The notes under the pieces were generated by a model. The model did no database searches, was not told the origin of the DNA, and was given only the letters and a program-made list of their open reading frames with translations. Both the position numbers and the translations under genes were made by a program. A stretch of DNA of 64,000 nucleotides, taken from the NCBI RefSeq assembly GCF_012940005.1, contig NZ_SPMX01000025.1, positions 52,249-116,248 on the forward strand, read 5' to 3'. This document shows positions 56,417 to 64,000 of the stretch, piece by piece (the stretch's first letter is position 1; every line of letters starts with the position of its first letter). The stretch comes from Candidatus Accumulibacter contiguus (GTDB lineage Bacteria; Pseudomonadota; Gammaproteobacteria; Burkholderiales; Rhodocyclaceae).

Positions 56417-56911
56417 TCATTTCTCGCCTGAAGACTCTCGCCTGGGTGGGATAAATGGAATCAGACCTTTCTCGAAAGCCATCTGCTGTACTTCGAGAGG
56501 CATTTCGCGTATATCGACCGTGAACCCGTTGACCTGCAGCAACCAGACCAAGGGGTTGTCAGCGAGTCGGCTGGGCAAGTTCCATTCAGGAGACATCGGA
56601 CTCATCTTCAGCAGATCCCGGATTTCCTTTGATTTGTTCTGCCCGGTGCTTCCGGCTACGCCGAAAAACTCACAGATGGCTCTTGACTTGCAATGCGGCG
56701 TTTGAGATGAGTCATCGAGAAAATTGATGCGCCCGACCGCCAGGACCGCAGCGGCCGCCCAGACATTCTCCGTGCCTCTTGACAATGGCGAGGGTCGCTT
56801 CCTGGCCAGAGCGCCGACGACGTGATGGATCACTTGCCGATATTCTTCGTTAAGCTGCCTAGCGCAGAACTCATCGGTGAGTGCCGTGATGGCAGCGAAT
56901 TTATCGGCCAT
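56417..56911 (-). CDS. DUF6398-like protein
   Basis: A 164-residue soluble protein. I recognise the pattern ARKRPSPLSRGTENVWAAAA, the INFLDDSSQTPHC segment, and ADNPLVWLLQVNGF followed by AFEKGLIPFIP, which recall DUF6398-type proteins, helical and of unknown function. The DNA is less GC-rich than its neighbours, and a markedly AT-rich stretch lies upstream (56945-57035), which suggests lateral acquisition. The ATG at 56911 is the first; the ribosome-binding site is poor. Confidence 0.65.
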   Translation of the reverse strand: MADKFAAITALTDEFCARQLNEEYRQVIHHVVGALARKRPSPLSRGTENVWAAAAVLAVGRINFLDDSSQTPHCKSRAICEFFGVAGSTGQNKSKEIRDLLKMSPMSPEWNLPSRLADNPLVWLLQVNGFTVDIREMPLEVQQMAFEKGLIPFIPPRRESSGEK

Positions 56912-57049
56912 GAGTTTGGGAATTTTTTTCAGGCGATGATGACATAATGACAATAGATAAATATTATTTTTATGTAAAACAACGTCTCTGCTATGTGATT
57001 TTTACTTTACCGTCAATTGTACGATATACAGATTAAAATCACTGCACAC

Positions 57050-57658
57050 CTATTTGACAGTATCGGACACGCCAATGAGGCGTTCACAATAGCGCGCGAT
57101 CAGGTCGATTTCGAGATTGACCCGGCTGCCGGTTTGCAGGCATCCAAGGGTGGTCGATGCAAGCGTGTGCGGGATCAGGTTGATGCTGAAGGCCGCACCG
57201 TCGACCGAGTTGGTCGTCAGGCTGACCCCATCGACGCTGATCGAGCCCTTGCGTGCAATGTATCTGGCGAGATTTTCCGGCGCACGGATTTCAAGCAGGC
57301 GATTGTCGCCGACCGGATCGAAACGCAGCACCTCGCCAACGCCGTCGACGTGGCCGGAGACGAGATGCCCACCCAGGCGATCAGCCAGACGCAGCGCCTT
57401 TTCCAGGTTGACCGGTCCAGGTGCCGCGAGACCAACGGTACACGCCAGCGATTCGGGCGAGACATCGACAAAAAAACAGTTGTCCTGTTTGTCGACCACC
57501 GTCAGGCAGACGCCGCTGCAGGCGATCGAATCGCCGATCCCGACATCATCCAGTCCGAGCGGGCCGGCGTCGACCGTCAGCCGGACGGTTGCGGCGCCGT
57601 CATCACGCGGGGTGATGTGGGTGATCTGGCCAACAGCGGCAATGATTCCAGAAAACAT
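57050..57658 (-). CDS. ribE: Riboflavin synthase subunit alpha
   Basis: A 202-residue enzyme with two lumazine-binding repeats. It dismutates two 6,7-dimethyl-8-ribityllumazine molecules to riboflavin and a pyrimidine. The first repeat starts MFSGIIAAVGQI and has SIACSGVCLTVVD; the second has GGHLVSGHVDGVGEVL and SVDGVSLTTNSVDG. The ATG at 57658 is the family start, although the frame is open further upstream. No FMN riboswitch is visible in the 100 bases before it. It follows the permease gene at 57766 in the same direction. Confidence 0.96.
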   Translation of the reverse strand: MFSGIIAAVGQITHITPRDDGAATVRLTVDAGPLGLDDVGIGDSIACSGVCLTVVDKQDNCFFVDVSPESLACTVGLAAPGPVNLEKALRLADRLGGHLVSGHVDGVGEVLRFDPVGDNRLLEIRAPENLARYIARKGSISVDGVSLTTNSVDGAAFSINLIPHTLASTTLGCLQTGSRVNLEIDLIARYCERLIGVSDTVK

Positions 57659-57765
57659 GGCAAATACCGATCGGACCGAAAAGAGATGGGAGATCTTAAC
57701 ATGTCGCACTGCCCCCGTTCCTGCGCCGGCATGCGGGCGGGCGCTGCGCGGGCACCGGTCAGTCT

Positions 57766-58851
57766 CTAATCCTCTTCCACTCCCGTTTCGGTCGGCAGCT
57801 CGTTGATCCACGCTTCCAGCAGGGTATAGGCGACGGCCAGAACGACCGGGCCGACGAAGATGCCGACCAGTCCAAAGGCCAGCATGCCGCCGATGACGCC
57901 GGCGAGGATCAGCAGCAAGGGGAGGTCGGCGCCTTGCCGGATCAGGAGCGGACGCAGGAAGTTGTCCATGGTGCCGACGAAAATCGCCCAGACGAGAAGA
58001 AAAGTGCCCCAGCCGCTGCTGTCACTCCAGTACAACCAGAAAACGGCGGGTGCGAGAACCAGCCCCGGTCCAAGCTGCGCGATGCAGCACATGAACATCA
58101 GTGCGGTCAGGACGGGGACGAACGGCAGGCCGGCGATGGCCAGGCCGATGCCGCCAAGGATCGACTGTACGAATGCGGTAATGCCGACTCCGAGGGCCAC
58201 GGCGCGAATCGCCTGACCGGCTAGCACCACCGCGCTCTCGCCGCGCGCACCGCCGAGACGGTGGCCGAAACGCCGTACGCCGGCAGCGAAGCTCTCGCCA
58301 GAGGCATAGAGGATCGCAGACAGCGCGACGGTGAGCAGAAACTGCACGAAAACCAGTCCGAAGTTGCCCACCTCGCTGACGAACCACTTGGTCAGGTTGC
58401 CCGCGTAGGGTGCCGCCTTGGCGGTGAGTTCTGCCGTTCCGACGGCCGCAAGCTGCGCCCAGGCCTCCTCGGCACGTGCGCCGACCAGCGGCAGATCACT
58501 GACCCATGCGGGTAGCAACGGAAGTTTGAACTCGGTCAGGTCTTTTCCCCATTCCACGATCCGGTCGGCATTGTCGACGAGGGTGGCAATCGCCAGTGAC
58601 AGAGGAACGACCAGAACCAGCAGGACCAGGAGGGTCATGGCGATCACTGCCGGGGCGCGGCGATTGCCAAGACGTTGCTGCACCCGCAGCAGCAGGGGCC
58701 AGGTGGCGATGACGACCATTGTTGCCCAGATCAGTGCCGGCAGAAACGGGCGCAGGATCCAGACCGAAGCGGCGATCAGCGCACAGAGGAAAAGCACCGC
58801 CAGTACAGGACGGGCCATTTCGGGTTCGTTGGGGTTCATCAATATGGTCAT
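57766..58851 (-). CDS. AI-2E family transporter (PerM/YdiK type)
   Basis: A 361-residue membrane protein with the family layout: paired N-terminal segments (LAVLFLCALIAASVWILRPF), a central soluble loop (about 95-165), then SAILYASGESFAAGVRR and a C-terminal bundle with IGGMLAFGLVGIFVGPVVLA. Family members are proposed exporters, some linked to autoinducer-2 or sodium/proton antiport; the specific role is unknown. Start ATG at 58851 or 58839; both precede the first hydrophobic segment. It is divergent from the aminopropyltransferase gene and precedes ribE. Confidence 0.9.
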   Translation of the reverse strand: MTILMNPNEPEMARPVLAVLFLCALIAASVWILRPFLPALIWATMVVIATWPLLLRVQQRLGNRRAPAVIAMTLLVLLVLVVPLSLAIATLVDNADRIVEWGKDLTEFKLPLLPAWVSDLPLVGARAEEAWAQLAAVGTAELTAKAAPYAGNLTKWFVSEVGNFGLVFVQFLLTVALSAILYASGESFAAGVRRFGHRLGGARGESAVVLAGQAIRAVALGVGITAFVQSILGGIGLAIAGLPFVPVLTALMFMCCIAQLGPGLVLAPAVFWLYWSDSSGWGTFLLVWAIFVGTMDNFLRPLLIRQGADLPLLLILAGVIGGMLAFGLVGIFVGPVVLAVAYTLLEAWINELPTETGVEED

Positions 58852-59104
58852 CCAAATCCAGGGTTTTCCGGGGGGGCTGCAAGCGTGATCCATGATTCGC
58901 CCGGCAAGGACTTCTCTGGCTTGCCTGTCGAGCGCATGGTAGCGCAATTCGGGGCTGGCGAGCTACGCTGCGGCTTGGCCAGGCAAGTGGCTGCCTGCTC
59001 GCCAGTCGGCAGACCTCCTGTGCCTGGCGGCAGGCTGCGCTTTTCGGAATAGAATGGCCCGCGGGCGCCTTGCCCGATTGCCTGTGAATCGCTGACCCGT
59101 CCCG

Positions 59105-60608
59105 ATGATGAACCATGCGCTGCTCTTTTCCGTTTTCATAGTCGCTTCCTGTGGGCTGGCTTACGAGTTGATCGCCGGGGCGCTGGCGAGTTATCTGCTC
59201 GGCGACTCGATCACCCAGTTCTCGACGGTCATCGGGACCTACCTGTTCGCCATGGGAATCGGTTCGTGGCTGTCGCGCTACATCGAAAAACATCTGGTGG
59301 CGCGCTTCATTCAGGTCGAGTTGCTGGTCGGCATTCTCGGCGGCTTCTCGGCGGCGGCGCTGTTCTTCATCTTCGCCTGGTCGTCGGCGCCGTTCAGGCT
59401 GGCGCTGTATCTGGTGGTGGTCGCCATCGGCGTGCTGGTCGGGCTGGAAATTCCGCTGATCATGCGCATCCTCAAGCGCGACCTGGTATTCAAGGATCTC
59501 GTCTCGCAGGTGCTGACCTTCGATTACCTCGGCGCGCTTGCCGTTTCGATTCTCTTTCCCGTGTCTGCTGGTGCCGCATCTCGGGTTGATGCGCAGCGGC
59601 CTGTTGTTCGGTCTGCTCAACGTCGCGGTGGCGCTCTGGGCGTGCTGGCTGTTTCGCCAGCAACTGCAGAACGCCGGCTGGCTGCGCGTGCAGGGCGGTG
59701 TGTCGCTGCTGGCGCTGCTCGCGGCATTTGCCGCGGCGGGCGAACTGACTTCACTGGCTGAAGCGCATCTCTACGCCGATGAAATCGTGCATGCCGAGAA
59801 CACGCCGTATCAGCGCATCGTCGTCACCCGCTGGAAGGATGATTTGCGCCTCCATCTCAACAACAACCTGCAGTTCAGTTCGCGCGACGAGTACCGCTAT
59901 CACGAGGCACTGGTCCATCCGGGGCTGGCCACGCTGCCGGCAGCAGGCCGCGTGCTGGTGCTGGGCGGCGGTGACGGGCTGGCCCTGCGCGAGATCCTCA
60001 AGTACCCGCAAATCGAGTCGGTGACGCTGGTCGACCTCGACCCGGCGATGACGCGCCTCTTCGCCAGCGCGCCGCCCCTGCGCAAACTCAATCAGGACGC
60101 GCTGCACTCACCGAAGGTGCAGGTAGTCAATGCCGACGGGCTGCAGTGGCTCGAGGAAAACGACGATCTATTCGATTTCGTCGTCGTCGATTTTCCCGAT
60201 CCGTCGAACTTTGCGATCGGCAAACTCTACAGCGCCGCTTTCTACCGCCTGCTCGAAAAGCACCTGGCGGGAGGGGGCTTGATGGTTGTCCAGTCCACCT
60301 CGCCACTCTACGCCCGACAATCCTTCTGGTGCGTCGTCACGACGCTGGAGAGCGTCGGCCTGATCGCCACCCCCTACCACGCCCTGGTGCCGTCGTTCGG
60401 GGAATGGGGTTTCGTGCTCGCCGGTCGCCGCGACTATCGGCCGCCGCAGTCCTATGCCGTCGACACCCGCTTCCTGAGCCCCGAGACGACGCCGGCACTG
60501 TTTCTCTTTCCCAAGGACATGGCGCGCGTCGAGGCCGAGGTGAACCGGCTCAACAACCAGGTGCTGGTCCGCTACTTCGAGCACGAGTGGCGGCAGGTGA
60601 TCCGCTGA
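59105..60608 (+). CDS. Membrane aminopropyltransferase-like (spermidine synthase family), frameshifted near 59560
   Basis: One gene in two frames, 500 residues if joined. The first part (59105 to about 59560) holds several hydrophobic segments (LLFSVFIVASCGLAYELIAG, ELLVGILGGFSAAALFFIF). The second continues PHLGLMRSGLLFGLLNVAVA and then a soluble SAM-type domain with VLVLGGGDGLALREILKY and VVDFPDPSNFAIGKLY, typical of polyamine synthase-like proteins. Removing one base in TTTCCC near 59555-59560 restores a continuous frame; the total of 1504 bases is one over a codon multiple. Such membrane versions often stand beside a flavin oxidase, as here. Product not known. Confidence 0.85.
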
Positions 60609-62251
60609 TGGATCGACGCGATTTCCTCACTGCAGTTGCCGCAACTGGTGCAGTTTCGCTCGCCGGCTGCAGCAGCGCACCAGTTCCCTTGCCGCCTGGC
60701 GATCTGCTCGGGGCTTCGCTCGACCTCGGCCATCGGCTGCGTGAGCGGAACTTCGCTCCGCCCGGCGAGACCAGGCAGGTACCGGTGCTGATCGTCGGCG
60801 CTGGTATCGGCGGACTCGCCGCCGGCTGGAAACTTGCCCAATCGGGCTTCGCCGATTTCCTGATCGTTGAACTCGAGAGCGAAGCTGGCGGCAATTCGCG
60901 CGCCGGGAGCAACGCCGTCAGCGCTTATCCCTGGGGCGCGCATTACCTGCCACTGCCGACACGCGAGGCGACAGCGGTGCGCGAGTTGCTCGCCGAGCTG
61001 GGTGTGCTGCAGGGCGATCCGCGCGCCGTGCAGCCGGTCTATGACGAGCGCTACCTGTGTGCGACGCCGCAGGAGCGACTCTATCGTCACGGCCGCTGGC
61101 AGGAAGGCCTGCTGCCACAGACCGGGGTCAGTGCCGCCGAGCGCCACCAGTATCAGCAGTTCGGCGAATTGATGGAGGATTTCAGACTCCGCCGCGATGG
61201 CCTCGGGCGACGTGCCTTCGCCTTGCCGATGGCGCTGTCGAGCCGCGCTCCCGAGCTGCTGGCGCTCGACCGGATCAGCATGCGCGACTGGCTGCTCGCG
61301 CAGGGTTTCGATTCACCGCATCTGCACTGGTACGTCAACTACGCCTGCCGCGATGACTATGGAACCGGCAGCGCGGCGGTTTCGGCCTGGGCCGGCATCC
61401 ACTATTTTGCGTGTCGCGACGGCGAGGCGCAGAACGCAGGCAGCGAAACCGTGCTCACCGCACCGGCAGGCAACGCCTGGCTGGTGGCCGGCATGCTGCG
61501 CTCGATCCGGGCGCGCGTTGGCGAGCGCTTGCTGACGCGTGCGCTGGTCTTCCATGTCGCTACCGCTGCGCGCGGCCGCCCGATCGCCGTCGATCTGTAC
61601 TTGCCAGGCGAAGACCAAACGCTGCGCCTGCTCGCCGAACAACTGATCTGGGCCGCGCCCTTGTTTCTCGTTCCCCAGGTCTTCGCCGGACAGCCCGCGT
61701 TGCAGGCCGCCGCTCGCAGCTACAGCTACGCGCCCTGGCTGGTCGCCAACCTGACCTTGTCGCGCTTCCCCGACGACCGTGCCGGCGCAGCACCGGCCTG
61801 GGACAACGTCCTCTACGGCGCTGCCAGCCTGGGTTATGTGGTGGCGACGCACCAGCAGATGCGCCTGCGACCGGGGGCAACGGTGTTCACCTGCTACCGG
61901 GCCTTCGACGACATGAGCCCGCAACAGGGCCGAGAAGCGCTGCGCGACACGCCACGCGAGATCTGGGCCGAACAGATCCTCGCCGAACTCGAACAGCCGC
62001 ATCCTGACATCCGGCAACTGACGACTCGCCTGGATGTCTTTCGCAATGGTCATGCCATGGCCCGCCCCTTGCCCGGTCTGATCACTGGTGCGGCGCGCCA
62101 GCAATTCGCCATCGACGGCGAACGCCTGCGCTTCGCACACGCCGACGTCAGCGGCTTTTCGCTGTTTGAGGAGGCACAGTACCGCGGCGTGCTGGCCGCA
62201 GAAAGAACGCTGCGCCGGCTCGGGGTACGCTTTCGTTCTTCACTGGGGTGA
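60608..62251 (+). CDS. FAD-dependent amine-oxidase-like lipoprotein with Tat-type signal
   Basis: A 547-residue flavoprotein. The N-terminus MDRRDFLTAVAATGA ending LAGC at 18-21 combines a twin-arginine-like start with a lipobox, so it is probably exported folded and lipid-anchored. The FAD-binding motif LIVGAGIGGLAAGWKL lies at about 60-75, followed by ESEAGGNSRAGSN. Overall it resembles amine oxidases or protoporphyrinogen-oxidase-like proteins. Its ATG overlaps the stop of the aminopropyltransferase-like gene (TGATG), so the two are coupled. Substrate unknown, perhaps a polyamine-related compound. Confidence 0.88.
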   Translation: MDRRDFLTAVAATGAVSLAGCSSAPVPLPPGDLLGASLDLGHRLRERNFAPPGETRQVPVLIVGAGIGGLAAGWKLAQSGFADFLIVELESEAGGNSRAGSNAVSAYPWGAHYLPLPTREATAVRELLAELGVLQGDPRAVQPVYDERYLCATPQERLYRHGRWQEGLLPQTGVSAAERHQYQQFGELMEDFRLRRDGLGRRAFALPMALSSRAPELLALDRISMRDWLLAQGFDSPHLHWYVNYACRDDYGTGSAAVSAWAGIHYFACRDGEAQNAGSETVLTAPAGNAWLVAGMLRSIRARVGERLLTRALVFHVATAARGRPIAVDLYLPGEDQTLRLLAEQLIWAAPLFLVPQVFAGQPALQAAARSYSYAPWLVANLTLSRFPDDRAGAAPAWDNVLYGAASLGYVVATHQQMRLRPGATVFTCYRAFDDMSPQQGREALRDTPREIWAEQILAELEQPHPDIRQLTTRLDVFRNGHAMARPLPGLITGAARQQFAIDGERLRFAHADVSGFSLFEEAQYRGVLAAERTLRRLGVRFRSSLG

Positions 62252-62294
62252 TGTGGTGACGGTTCAGGAACTCGGCGATTGTCCGGGCAGCATG

Positions 62295-62615
62295 TCACTG
62301 GCGAGCGTAATGCACTGCCAGCCAGACCGTCTCCGCCTGCGGATCCGTCCACGCCACCCGGTGCTTCTGGTGTGCCGGGATCAGCAGCCAGTCGCCCGGG
62401 CCCAGGCGGACTTCATGACCGTCGGCGAAAGCCAGGCGAGCGGCACCTTGCACAAGCAGCACCCATTCGTTGCGCTCCTGGTCATACCAGAATTGTTCCG
62501 GCGAGACATGGCCTCGGGAGACGATACGTTCGATGTGGACGGCGTCACTCCGGGCCAGGGTTTCGCAGAGTTCTTCGGGGAGGTCGCGAGGGATGTTGGC
62601 GAAGAGGTTGTTCAT
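62295..62615 (-). CDS. Cupin domain protein
   Basis: A 106-residue single-domain cupin. Metal-site residues lie in SRGHVSPEQFWYDQERNEWV (His, Glu, Gln) and in PGDWLLIPAHQKHRVAW (second motif with His). It begins MNNLFANIPRDLPEEL, as in similar short cupins. The stop is convergent with the flavin oxidase gene. It starts 12 bases after the stop of the OYE gene in the same direction. Substrate unknown. Confidence 0.9.
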   Translation of the reverse strand: MNNLFANIPRDLPEELCETLARSDAVHIERIVSRGHVSPEQFWYDQERNEWVLLVQGAARLAFADGHEVRLGPGDWLLIPAHQKHRVAWTDPQAETVWLAVHYARQ

Positions 62616-62626
62616 GGTGCCAGGGA

Positions 62627-63655
62627 TCAGGCGGTCATCGCCGGATAGTCGGTGTAGCCTTCCGGTCCCGGCGTATAGAACGTCCCCGGATTGGGCTTGT
62701 TCAGCGCTGCGCCGGCCTGGATTCGTGCCGGCAGATCGGGATTGGCGAGGAAGCCGGTGCCAAAGGCAACCGCGTCGAGCCTTCCTTCGCCAATGGCCTG
62801 CGCCGCTTCGCTGGCGGTGTAGCCCATGTTGCCGATCAGCGCCCCCTGGTAGTTCGCCCGCACCGGCGTCAGTACGTCACCGCTCTGCTGCCGGAAGAAG
62901 TCGGCGCGCATCACGTGCAGGTAGGCGAGGGCGAAATCGTTGAGCCGTTCGGCAAGCCAGGTGGCGAGTCCGATCGGGTCGCTGTCGATCATGCTGTTGT
63001 AGCTGTTGAGCGGCGAAAGGCGCAGGCCGACCCGGTCGCTGCCCCAGACGCCACTGACGGCTGCGATCACTTCGAACAGCAGGCGAGCCCGGTTTTCGAG
63101 CGAGCCACCGTATGGACCCGAGCGCTTGTTGGCGCCGTCGCGCAGGAACTCGTCGAGCAGGTAGCCGTTGGCGCCGTGGACTTCGACGCCATCGAAGCCC
63201 GCTGCCCGGGCATTTTCGGCCGCTTTCCGAAAGCCGGTGACAATGCCCGGCAGTTCGTCGTCGCGCAGTTCGCGCGGGATGACGTAGGGCTGCTTGCCCT
63301 GCGGTGTCAGCACCTCGTCACCTGTGATCGCAATCGCGCTCGGGGCCACCGGCTGGGCGCCACCGTTCAGCAGCGGATGGCACGCGCGGCCGCCGTGCCA
63401 GATCTGCAGGAAGATTCGGCCGCCGGCGGCGTGCACTGCATCGGTGGTCCGCTTCCAGCCGGCCACCTGGGCGGGGGAGTGTATTCCGGGCTCCCTCCAG
63501 AATGCGGAGTTGTTCTCCATCGCCATGGTGGCTTCGGCAATGATCAACCCGGCAGTCGCTCGCTGGGCATAGTATTCGCTCATCAATGCAGTTGGCACGT
63601 GCTCGGCGTCGGCCCGGCAGCGGGTCAGGGGGGCCATGAAAATCCGGTTCGGCAC
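62627..63655 (-). CDS. Old Yellow Enzyme family alkene reductase, N-terminus abnormal
   Basis: A 342-residue flavin-dependent reductase of the OYE family (NADPH-driven reduction of activated alkenes and nitro compounds). Recognisable parts are PNRIFMAPLTRCRADAEHVP, QIWHGGRACHP, the FMN/NADPH-contacting GFDGVEVHGANGYLLDEFL, and YGGSLENRARLL. It starts with GTG directly at PNRI, whereas family members have 15-20 extra residues there. The frame continues upstream without a start codon into AT-rich sequence next to a transposase-like gene, so the 5' end may be truncated by an insertion. Confidence 0.87.
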   Translation of the reverse strand: MPNRIFMAPLTRCRADAEHVPTALMSEYYAQRATAGLIIAEATMAMENNSAFWREPGIHSPAQVAGWKRTTDAVHAAGGRIFLQIWHGGRACHPLLNGGAQPVAPSAIAITGDEVLTPQGKQPYVIPRELRDDELPGIVTGFRKAAENARAAGFDGVEVHGANGYLLDEFLRDGANKRSGPYGGSLENRARLLFEVIAAVSGVWGSDRVGLRLSPLNSYNSMIDSDPIGLATWLAERLNDFALAYLHVMRADFFRQQSGDVLTPVRANYQGALIGNMGYTASEAAQAIGEGRLDAVAFGTGFLANPDLPARIQAGAALNKPNPGTFYTPGPEGYTDYPAMTA

Positions 63656-63731
63656 AGTCAGGCGGATCTTCCCCCAGCCAGCAAGCGCAGTTATGCTGTA
63701 ACTATCGGTTTTTGTTAAAAAAATAGCCGAT

Positions 63732-63745
63732 GCCGCAAAAGCGGC
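63732..63745. other. Short perfect hairpin beside transposase end
   Basis: GCCGC and GCGGC flank AAAA. It lies between the OYE 5' end and the transposase stop and is preceded on the plus strand by a T/A-rich stretch; it may be a terminator of the transposase gene or part of an element end. Confidence 0.4.
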
Positions 63746-63751
63746 GCCTGC

Positions 63752-64000
63752 CTACGCGGCGAGCTTGTCGGCTTTGGCCTTGAGCGGGAAGGACAGACCG
63801 ATGGCGCTGAGGATTTTGGCCTGTTGATCGTCCGGGCGTGGCAGATGCGTGTGACGCTGACCGTTGCGGTCGGTGGTGTAGAGATAGGTCAATCGTCCGA
63901 GGGCCACCAGGGCGTCGTCCGGGGTGATGGCGGCGGGGTCGTCTTCGGTGCTGCCGAAGGTCTGCCGCAGAGCCGCTTCAAACCGCCGCGTGATTTTTAA
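63752..64000 (-). CDS. Transposase-like C-terminal fragment (possibly IS1634/IS4 type)
   Basis: The minus-strand frame is open from the window edge to TAG at 63752-63754, 82 residues. It contains RRFEAALRQTFGSTEDDPAA, then LGRLTYLYTTDRNGQRHTHL, and ends GLSFPLKAKADKLAA. The TYLYTTDRNGQRHTHLPRPD block and following helix recall the C-terminal end of IS1634-family transposases; the call is from memory of similar proteins. The rest lies beyond the window. An insertion here would explain the missing N-terminus of the adjacent OYE gene. Confidence 0.5.
   Translation of the reverse strand, partial: LKITRRFEAALRQTFGSTEDDPAAITPDDALVALGRLTYLYTTDRNGQRHTHLPRPDDQQAKILSAIGLSFPLKAKADKLAA

Noticed and set aside
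57659..57765. Possible FMN riboswitch before ribE
   Set aside because: None of the conserved RFN-element sequences are present in the 107-base leader.
58496..59620. Minus-strand frame of 374 codons upstream of the AI-2E permease
   Set aside because: Lies opposite the membrane aminopropyltransferase gene and has shadow-like composition.
1..64000. tRNA, rRNA and CRISPR arrays
   Set aside because: No T-loop-like GGTTCGA with cloverleaf context, no rRNA sequence, and no regularly spaced repeats were seen; the 12-base 16S-like match at 37303 is only a Shine-Dalgarno complement.

Overview
The window looks like a chromosomal segment of a high-GC betaproteobacterium of the Rhodocyclales, most like Candidatus Accumulibacter (a polyphosphate-accumulating organism). 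This rests on gene content: two adjacent PhoU-like/Pit phosphate-permease pairs, a CYTH-CHAD protein, a DUF3579 protein, ArsJ with its own GAPDH, many sensor kinases, and exopolysaccharide genes. Genus-level assignment is an inference. No tRNA, rRNA or CRISPR array was seen.

Layout. 0-5.2 kb: end of a DctS/FixL-type kinase with its FixJ-type regulator, then tilS, accA, an AlkA-type glycosylase and a universal stress protein. 5.3-15.9 kb: a phosphate/anion island with a SulP-STAS-cNMP transporter, two PhoU-like proteins, a CYTH-CHAD protein and two tandem PhoU-like + Pit operons. 16.1-28.7 kb: a sigma54 response regulator with a CHASE-domain kinase, a stand-alone FAD protein of the type often fused to SelD, an orphan HlyD-type membrane fusion protein, a very large frameshifted kinase next to a periplasmic binding protein, and an EamA transporter. 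28.7-34.5 kb: a secreted-polysaccharide pair (GH18-deacetylase-GT2 fusion and a discoidin-containing glycoside hydrolase). 34.7-37.3 kb: DUF3579, HDOD and pseudouridine synthase genes. 37.3-45.2 kb: a chemotaxis operon (MCP, CheY, STAS, CheA, MCP, CheW, CheB) preceded by a sequence that fits a class I (GEMM) cyclic-di-GMP riboswitch, and divergent from an FHA-EAL protein. 46.7-49.4 kb: SapC, a glycosyltransferase and a protein phosphatase. 49.6-52 kb: arsenate resistance (GAPDH + ArsJ). 52-58.9 kb: a quinone-reductase-like MDR enzyme, a molybdopterin oxidoreductase, tsaD, a DUF6398-like gene, ribE and an AI-2E-family permease. 59.1-62.3 kb: a membrane aminopropyltransferase-like protein with a Tat-lipoprotein FAD oxidase. 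62.3-64 kb: a cupin, an Old Yellow Enzyme lacking a normal N-terminus, and the end of a transposase-like gene.

How parts may work together. The phosphate island combines low-affinity phosphate import (Pit), PhoU-like accessory proteins and a putative polyphosphate-binding protein. A sigma54-like promoter precedes the CYTH-CHAD gene and a sigma54 activator is encoded 6 kb away. The chemotaxis operon appears to be read out by cyclic-di-GMP in its leader, while its divergent neighbour encodes a likely cyclic-di-GMP phosphodiesterase, which would make a compact local feedback unit. ArsJ/GAPDH fits a cell that imports much phosphate through Pit and therefore also arsenate.

Three genes (a kinase, cheB and the aminopropyltransferase) each differ from an intact frame by exactly one base. 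This suggests sequence errors or recent inactivation. A composite dispersed repeat occurs at four intergenic sites.
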